Source: Kiritimatiellales bacterium
GTDB taxonomy: Bacteria > Verrucomicrobiota > Kiritimatiellia > Kiritimatiellales > Pontiellaceae
Assembly: GCA_021734345.1 (NCBI GenBank)
Contig: JAIPJC010000012.1
Coordinates: 1-42,227 of the forward strand
Direction of reading: 5' to 3'
DNA length: 42,227 bases
This document shows positions 37,701-42,227 of this stretch, one piece after another. A program made the position numbers and the translations under genes. The notes under the pieces are model-generated. The model searched no databases. It saw nothing but the letters and a program-made list of their open reading frames with translations, and was not told the DNA's origin. Every line of letters begins with the position of its first letter. Position 1 is the stretch's first letter.

Positions 37701-39158
37701 ATGAAAATCAAAATCAACGACCTGATGCAGCAGAGCGGGGTGAAGTTCGGCACGAGCGGCGCGCGCGGGCTGGCGGTGGAGATGACCGACAAGGTTTGCT
37801 ACACCTACGCCAAGGGCTTTCTCCAATATCTGGAAGAAGACGGCCAGCTGAAGAAACGCGGCGAATCCGTGGCGATTGCCGGCGATCTGCGCCCGAGCAC
37901 CGGGCGGATCATGGCGGCAGTGGCGAAGGCGGCGTCCGACATGGGCTATGTTCCGATCAACTGCGGCCGTATTCCGTCGCCGGCCGTGGCGCTCTATGGA
38001 CTCGAAAACGCCTGTCCGTCCATCATGGTGACAGGCAGCCATATCCCGGCCGACCGCAACGGAATCAAGTTCAACAAGTGCACCGGTGAGATCCTTAAAC
38101 ATGATGAGGAGCAGATCCGCGAGCAGGTGGTTGAAGTCGACGATACCATCTTCGGTGGAAGTGAATTTACGTTGCCGGAGGAAAACATCGATGCGCGGAC
38201 CAACTATGTGAAGCGCTACACTACAACCTTTCCGGATGATTGCCTGAACGGAAAAAAGATCGGCATCTACCAGCACTCGGCCGTCGGACGCGATGTGCTG
38301 ATCGAAATATTTTCCGGGCTCGGCGCGGACGTTACGCCGCTCGGATTTTCCGACACGTTCATTCCCGTCGACACCGAAGCGATCCGCGCGGAGGATGTGG
38401 CGCTGGCGCGCGAATGGTCGACCGAAAACAAATTCGACGCCATCATTTCAACCGATGGCGACAGCGACCGCCCGCTCATCAGCGATGAAAAGGGCGTATG
38501 GCTGCGCGGCGACGTGGCTGGAATTCTCGCCGCAAAATACATGGGAGCGGATTCGGTCAGCACGCCGGTCAGCTGCAATACCGCGCTCGAAAAATGCGAA
38601 TGGTTCGAGGATATCCGCCGCACCAGGATCGGCTCGCCGTTCGTGGTGGCTTCGATGATCGAAGCCTCGTTCGCCGGTCGCAAGGGCGTCGTAGGCTACG
38701 AAGCCAACGGCGGCTTCCTGACCAATAGCGATTTTGCCATCGCCGGCAAGGAGTTGCGCGCCCTGCCGACGCGCGACGCGGTGTTGCCGGTGCTCGCCAT
38801 CATTCTGCTCTCGATCCAGGAGCGCAAGACGATCTCCGCGTTGCTCGCCGGCTTGCCGCAACGTTTCACCGCCAGCGACCGCATCCAGGATTTCCCGACC
38901 GAAAACAGCCGTTTGATCCTCCAAAAGTTCGAGGATATTTCCGCGATCAACGAAGCCTTCGGCGAAAGCTTTGGACCGATCAAATCCATCGACAACACCG
39001 ATGGCCTGCGCATCACCTTCCAATCCATGGAAGTCCTGCACATGCGGCCATCCGGCAACGCTCCCGAGTTCCGCTGCTACAACGAGGCCGATTCCGAAGA
39101 GCGCGTGCAGGAGATGCAGGGAATTTCGATGGAGATTTTGCTGAAATTGAAGGGGTAG
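37701..39158 (+). CDS. Phosphomannomutase/phosphoglucomutase (alpha-D-phosphohexomutase family)
   Basis: 485 aa. It interconverts hexose 1- and 6-phosphates through a phosphoserine. The active Ser is in VTGSHIPADRNGIKF (about residue 112), the Mg2+ loop is STDGDSDRP, sugar recognition is EANGGFL, and the phosphate-binding loop is RPSGNAPEFR near the C-terminus. The GSHIP form is closest to bacterial phosphomannomutases. The start at 37701 has GGAGA; an in-frame start at 37632 would lie inside the heptamer array. It is flanked on both sides by family A arrays and isolated from other sugar nucleotide genes. Confidence 0.92.
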   Translation: MKIKINDLMQQSGVKFGTSGARGLAVEMTDKVCYTYAKGFLQYLEEDGQLKKRGESVAIAGDLRPSTGRIMAAVAKAASDMGYVPINCGRIPSPAVALYGLENACPSIMVTGSHIPADRNGIKFNKCTGEILKHDEEQIREQVVEVDDTIFGGSEFTLPEENIDARTNYVKRYTTTFPDDCLNGKKIGIYQHSAVGRDVLIEIFSGLGADVTPLGFSDTFIPVDTEAIRAEDVALAREWSTENKFDAIISTDGDSDRPLISDEKGVWLRGDVAGILAAKYMGADSVSTPVSCNTALEKCEWFEDIRRTRIGSPFVVASMIEASFAGRKGVVGYEANGGFLTNSDFAIAGKELRALPTRDAVLPVLAIILLSIQERKTISALLAGLPQRFTASDRIQDFPTENSRLILQKFEDISAINEAFGESFGPIKSIDNTDGLRITFQSMEVLHMRPSGNAPEFRCYNEADSEERVQEMQGISMEILLKLKG

Positions 39159-39219
39159 TATTGCGTACTGCGTATTACGTATTGCTCAGGAAGATACGCA
39201 GTACGAAATACGCGATACG
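39159..39219. repeat. Heptamer array A3 (inverted), phosphohexomutase-trpE border
   Basis: The clearest array: tattgcg, tactgcg, tattacg, tattgct (39159-39186), a 5-nt spacer cagga, then agatacg, cagtacg, aaatacg, cgatacg (39192-39219). It begins directly after the stop codon of the upstream gene. Confidence 0.85.
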
Positions 39220-39230
39220 TGTCATTTTGG

Positions 39231-39258
39231 TTGCGAAGCAACGCTAAAAAGCTACCAT
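39231..39258 (+). promoter_or_regulatory. Probable sigma-70 promoter of trpE
   Basis: TTGCGA (39231-39236), a 16-nt spacer, TACCAT (39253-39258), then CCGG and CCTTT; 27 nt before the trpE start. No leader peptide with Trp codons and no attenuator was seen. Confidence 0.5.
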
Positions 39259-39285
39259 CCGGCCTTTAATCAACGAGAACGAACC

Positions 39286-40839
39286 ATGGCTGTAGTACCC
39301 GATAGAAAAACATTCTTGGAAAAAGCGAAGCTGGGAAACCTGGTGCCGGTGTGGAAGGAAATCCTCGCCGACCAGGAGACGCCGGTTTCGGCCTACGAGC
39401 GCGTACGCACCTATCTGCGGCAACGCGAACACGCCTCGCACACCTATCTGCTCGAAAGCGTCGAAGGCGGCGAAAAGATTGGGCGCTACTCCTTCATCGG
39501 CGGCACGCCGCGCACGATCATCCGCGCCTATGGCCGTCGCGTGGAGATCGCCAACAACGGCGATGCGGTGCAGGTGATCGAAGACATCGATCCGCTCGAC
39601 GCGCTGAAAAACCACATGAAGCAGTTTTCACCGGTGGTGGACGACCCTTCGCTGCCGCGCTTCATTGGCGGGGCGGTTGGCTTTCTCGGATACGACCTCA
39701 TTTCCCAGTTCGAGCCGCGGGTTCCCATCATTGGCAACGACGAGATCGGCAATCCGGACATGGTGTTCATGGTAACCGACGGGCTTATTGTTTTCGACCG
39801 GGTGAACCATACTCTCAAGGTTGTTGCCAATGCGCACATCAATGGCGATCCGGACGCGGCCTACGACAGGGCGCTGGCGCAGATCGACGAGCTTTGCGAA
39901 GCCTTGCAGACGCCGGTCAAGCGGGTGTTGATCGATACGCATGATGAAGTCGAGCCGCTGGAGCCGAAGTCGAACACGACCAAGGCGGAGTTTCTCGGCA
40001 TGGTGGAAAAGGCGCAGGAATACATCCGCGCCGGCGACATTATCCAAACCGTGCTTTCCCAGCGCTTCGAAGTGGAGAACACCGCCGACTCGCTCGATGT
40101 CTACCGCGCGCTTCGCACGATCAACCCTTCGCCGTACATGTACTGTCTCGACATGGGCGAAAGCTCCATCGTCGGGACATCCCCGGAAATCCTTGTCCGT
40201 TGCGAAGACAAGCACGTCGAAGTGCGCCCGATCGCCGGAACCCGTCCGCGCGGCAAAACGCCAGCCGAGGACCTGGCTTTCGAAAAGGATTTGCTGGCCG
40301 ACCCGAAAGAACGGGCGGAGCATATCATGCTGGTCGATTTGGGCCGCAACGACATTGGCCGCGTTTGCGATTTTAATTCGATAACCGTGTCCGACCTGAT
40401 GGTGATCGAGCGCTATAGCCACGTCATGCACATTGTTTCCGACGTGACCGGCCATCTGTCCGACGACCACGATGAATACGACGTCATGCGGGTCGCCTTC
40501 CCGGCCGGCACCGTGAGCGGCGCGCCGAAGATCCGCGCGATGGAAATCATCGCCGAACTCGAAAAGAGCAAGCGCGGGCCGTATGCCGGCGCGGTGGGCT
40601 ATTTCAACTACAACGGAAACTTCGATTCGTGCATCACCATCCGCACGGTGATTCTCGACAAGAACAAGGCCTACGTCCAGGCCGGGGCGGGCATCGTTGC
40701 GGACTCCGTGCCGATCAGCGAATACGAAGAGACGCGCAACAAGGCCCGCGGCATGATGAAGGCCTTGGCTCTTGCGCGGCACTATGCCGCGGCAAGAACC
40801 AAGGGAAGCGTGAAACCTGAAACTGGAAACCTGAATTAG
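39286..40839 (+). CDS. trpE: Anthranilate synthase component I
   Basis: 517 aa chorismate-using enzyme, first step of tryptophan synthesis. The N-terminal lobe carries the tryptophan feedback motif LLES (55-58) in [22 protein letters not shown], which argues for TrpE rather than PabB. The chorismate-binding lobe has [59 protein letters not shown] and [18 protein letters not shown]. The last nine residues (VKPETGNLN) are encoded by heptamer array B and are not part of the normal family end. trpG follows after 65 bp. Confidence 0.96.
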   Translation: MAVVPDRKTFLEKAKLGNLVPVWKEILADQETPVSAYERVRTYLRQREHASHTYLLESVEGGEKIGRYSFIGGTPRTIIRAYGRRVEIANNGDAVQVIEDIDPLDALKNHMKQFSPVVDDPSLPRFIGGAVGFLGYDLISQFEPRVPIIGNDEIGNPDMVFMVTDGLIVFDRVNHTLKVVANAHINGDPDAAYDRALAQIDELCEALQTPVKRVLIDTHDEVEPLEPKSNTTKAEFLGMVEKAQEYIRAGDIIQTVLSQRFEVENTADSLDVYRALRTINPSPYMYCLDMGESSIVGTSPEILVRCEDKHVEVRPIAGTRPRGKTPAEDLAFEKDLLADPKERAEHIMLVDLGRNDIGRVCDFNSITVSDLMVIERYSHVMHIVSDVTGHLSDDHDEYDVMRVAFPAGTVSGAPKIRAMEIIAELEKSKRGPYAGAVGYFNYNGNFDSCITIRTVILDKNKAYVQAGAGIVADSVPISEYEETRNKARGMMKALALARHYAAARTKGSVKPETGNLN

Positions 40840-40904
40840 GGGCAGAGTCAGATGAGAGGTATTTTCAAGTTTCACATTTCAGGTTTCACATTTCAGGTTT
40901 CATT
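40810..40904. repeat. Heptamer array B (inverted), trpE-trpG border
   Basis: Left units gtgaaac, ctgaaac, tggaaac, ctgaatt (40810-40837) lie inside the trpE coding end. Right units tttcaag, tttcaca, tttcagg, tttcaca, tttcagg, tttcatt (40863-40904) run without a break up to the trpG ATG. The spacer is 25 nt. The last CAGG is the only visible trpG Shine-Dalgarno (7-nt spacing). Confidence 0.85.
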
Positions 40905-41468
40905 ATGATTTTAGTGATCGATAACTACGACTCGTTTACCTACAACCTCGTGCAGTATCTCGGCGAGCTGGGCGCGGAGATGCGCGTATTCCGCAACGAC
41001 GAGATTACCGTGGAGCAGGCGGTTGCGCTCAAGCCCGAAAAGGTGCTGGTCAGTCCCGGTCCGTGTACGCCGAAGGAGGCCGGAGTTTCGTGCGACATCA
41101 TCCGCGAGTTCGGCCCGCGCATTCCGTTGTTCGGCGTCTGCCTCGGCCACCAGGCGATTGGCGATGTCTATGGCGGGAAAGTCATCCGTGCCGACCGCCT
41201 GATGCACGGCAAGACGTCGCCCATGATCCACGAGGGTGAAAGCGTGTTCAAAGGACTGCCGAGCCCATTTGATGCGACCCGCTACCACTCGCTCATCATC
41301 GAGCGCAAATCGATTCCCGACTGCCTGAAGATTACGGCATGGACGGCAGAAGGCGAAATCATGGGGGTCCAGCATAAGCAACATCCGGTACACGGCGTCC
41401 AGTTCCATCCCGAATCGATCCTGACGGTCGAAGGCAAGAAGCTGCTGCAGAACTTTTTGGATCTGTAG
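40905..41468 (+). CDS. trpG: Anthranilate/aminodeoxychorismate synthase component II (glutamine amidotransferase)
   Basis: 187 aa class I glutaminase that feeds ammonia to TrpE and possibly PabB. It begins [23 protein letters not shown]. The oxyanion/PGPCTP loop is present, the nucleophile is Cys79 in [11 protein letters not shown], and His/Glu are in [11 protein letters not shown]. The start is directly at the end of heptamer array B. No other trp genes follow; nadE converges from the right. Confidence 0.95.
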   Translation: MILVIDNYDSFTYNLVQYLGELGAEMRVFRNDEITVEQAVALKPEKVLVSPGPCTPKEAGVSCDIIREFGPRIPLFGVCLGHQAIGDVYGGKVIRADRLMHGKTSPMIHEGESVFKGLPSPFDATRYHSLIIERKSIPDCLKITAWTAEGEIMGVQHKQHPVHGVQFHPESILTVEGKKLLQNFLDL

Positions 41469-41514
41469 GATGCAACTCCAGCTGCGTCCAGTCGATGCTG
41501 GAGCATCAACCTAC
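41465..41514. terminator. Imperfect inverted repeat between trpG and nadE
   Basis: An 18-nt arm 41465-41482 pairs at 14 of 18 positions with 41497-41514 (CTCCAGC and GCTGGAG are perfect), loop 14 nt. It overlaps the trpG stop and ends 1 nt before the nadE stop, so it could end both transcripts, but there is no U-tract. It may be another REP-type element. Confidence 0.5.
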
Positions 41515-41515
41515 G

Positions 41516-42227
41516 TCAGTTCCGATACCGGTTCACGATCGGCATGCGGCGGTCGCGATCAAACGACTTTGGTGTGATCTTCACGCCGGGCGGAGATTGA
41601 CGGCGCTTGTATTCGCTCAACTCCACGGCATGCACCACACGGCGGACGATCGCTTCGTCGTACCCTTTGGCAATCAATCCGGCGATGCCCATGTCGTTTT
41701 CCACATAGTCCGCGAGGATCGGATCGAGCACATCGTAGGGCGGTAGCGAATCGGTATCTTTCTGGTCGGCACGCAGTTCGGCGGACGGTGGGCGCTCAAT
41801 GATGCTAGGCGGTATGACGAGGGACTGTTCGTTGCGCCAGCGGCAGAGATCGAATACCAAGGTTTTGGGAACATCCTTGATGAGGGCAAATCCGCCGGCC
41901 ATGTCGCCGTAGAGGGTGCAGTAGCCCATGGCCATTTCGCTCTTGTTTCCGGTGGTGAGCACCAGCCAGCCATATTCGTTGGAAAGCGCCATGATTAGGT
42001 TTCCGCGGATGCGCGCTTGCAGGTTTTCCTCGGCCAGTCCGGCCTTCTTGCCGGTACCCCAAACCGTGGAAAGTTCCTGCTCGAAACTGTTGTAGAGGCC
42101 TTTGATTGGAATGTTGTGGAATTCGACGCCAAGGAGGTCGGCCATCTTGCAGGCATCGCCGAGGGTTCCGTCGGAAGAATATTGAGAAGGCATGGTGACG
42201 CTGGCAACACGGTCTTTGCCGAGTGCA
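41516..42227 (-). CDS. nadE: Glutamine-dependent NAD+ synthetase, C-terminal part (5' end outside window)
   Basis: The last 236 residues of the ATP-dependent amidotransferase that turns nicotinate adenine dinucleotide into NAD+. The frame continues to the right edge: ALGKDRVASVTMPSQYSS is the normal entry to the synthetase domain. ARIRGNLIMALSNEYGWLVLTTGNKSEMAMGYCTLYGDMAGGFALIKDVPKT is the family's strongest block (NaAD and ATP contacts). PPYDVLDPILADYVE and KRRQSPPGVKITPKSFDRDRRMPIVNRY form the end typical of the long, glutamine-using type. The nitrilase domain is therefore expected outside the window. Confidence 0.94.
   Translation of the reverse strand, partial: ALGKDRVASVTMPSQYSSDGTLGDACKMADLLGVEFHNIPIKGLYNSFEQELSTVWGTGKKAGLAEENLQARIRGNLIMALSNEYGWLVLTTGNKSEMAMGYCTLYGDMAGGFALIKDVPKTLVFDLCRWRNEQSLVIPPSIIERPPSAELRADQKDTDSLPPYDVLDPILADYVENDMGIAGLIAKGYDEAIVRRVVHAVELSEYKRRQSPPGVKITPKSFDRDRRMPIVNRYRN

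Noticed and set aside
40863-40904. Heptamer arrays as a CRISPR array
   Set aside because: Units are only 7 nt, contiguous and degenerate, with no unique spacers and no cas genes.
40840-40904. Trp attenuator before trpG or trpE
   Set aside because: No leader peptide with consecutive Trp codons and no terminator/antiterminator pair; the structure is explained by the heptamer array.
41495-41746. 83-codon plus-strand frame after trpG
   Set aside because: Antisense of the nadE 3' end, with no ribosome site or family match.

Overview
This is a gene-dense (about 57% GC by eye) 42 kb stretch of chromosome from a Gram-negative bacterium, with 35 protein genes, 33 of them complete. No rRNA, tRNA, CRISPR array, transposase or phage gene was recognised. 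The outer-membrane autotransporter, sialate O-acetylesterase-type secreted hydrolase, cytochrome bd-like pair with fused cytochrome c, and the many palindromic intergenic repeats would fit a PVC-superphylum organism such as a marine Kiritimatiellota (Pontiella-like). That placement is inference from gene content and style, not a phylogenetic result.

Layout. (1) 1-3.2 kb: end of tmk, holB, then aroQ and an SRAP/HMCES-type DNA-protein crosslink gene on the minus strand, and a fumarylacetoacetate-hydrolase-family gene. (2) 3.3-8.1 kb: one very large minus-strand autotransporter made of tens of N-rich beta-helix repeats. (3) 8.4-14.5 kb: pyrG, cimA, valS. (4) 14.5-19.6 kb: a compact plus-strand run of two CydA-like membrane proteins (the first fused to a di-haem cytochrome c), lipA, a GT2 glycosyltransferase, a COG2426 membrane protein and a NifU/Nfu-type Fe-S protein, closed by a strong terminator. 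(5) 19.8-27.6 kb: a hybrid sensor kinase, a PilT-like ATPase with an extra C-terminal domain and a probable sigma-54 promoter, acs, infA and an NSS-family sodium symporter. (6) 27.6-30.6 kb, minus: purN, rimB-like protease, rimK and an AstE/aspartoacylase-like M14 enzyme in one tight operon. (7) 30.7-35.8 kb: dut, a DUF1016 nuclease, radC, larC, sialate O-acetylesterase. (8) 35.9-42.2 kb: hisF, a divergent hisI, a phosphohexomutase, trpE, trpG, and the 3' part of nadE on the minus strand.

The genes are largely housekeeping: nucleotide supply (tmk, dut, pyrG, purN), amino-acid synthesis (aroQ, trpE/G, hisF/I, cimA), translation (valS, infA), lipoate/Fe-S (lipA, nfu), acetate activation (acs) and NAD synthesis. 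Biosynthetic genes are scattered singly or in pairs rather than in classical his or trp operons.

The most unusual signal is not a gene. At least five gene borders carry arrays of degenerate 7-nt units, usually about four copies in one orientation, a short spacer, then three to six copies in the opposite orientation. Three unrelated unit sequences are used (TATTGCG-like, TTTCAGG-like, GCGTGAG-like), but the period of 7 and, in four of the five, the inverted layout are the same. Two arrays run into the 3' ends of trpE and cimA and encode their last residues; one supplies the only visible ribosome binding site of trpG. Other points of interest are the quinol-loop-less bd-type pair with fused cytochrome c, the RimB-RimK-M14 cluster, a 29-nt perfect palindrome inside the DUF1016 gene, HisI with its metal-binding aspartates replaced, and a set of promoters sharing a CCTTT-like tract just after the -10 box.
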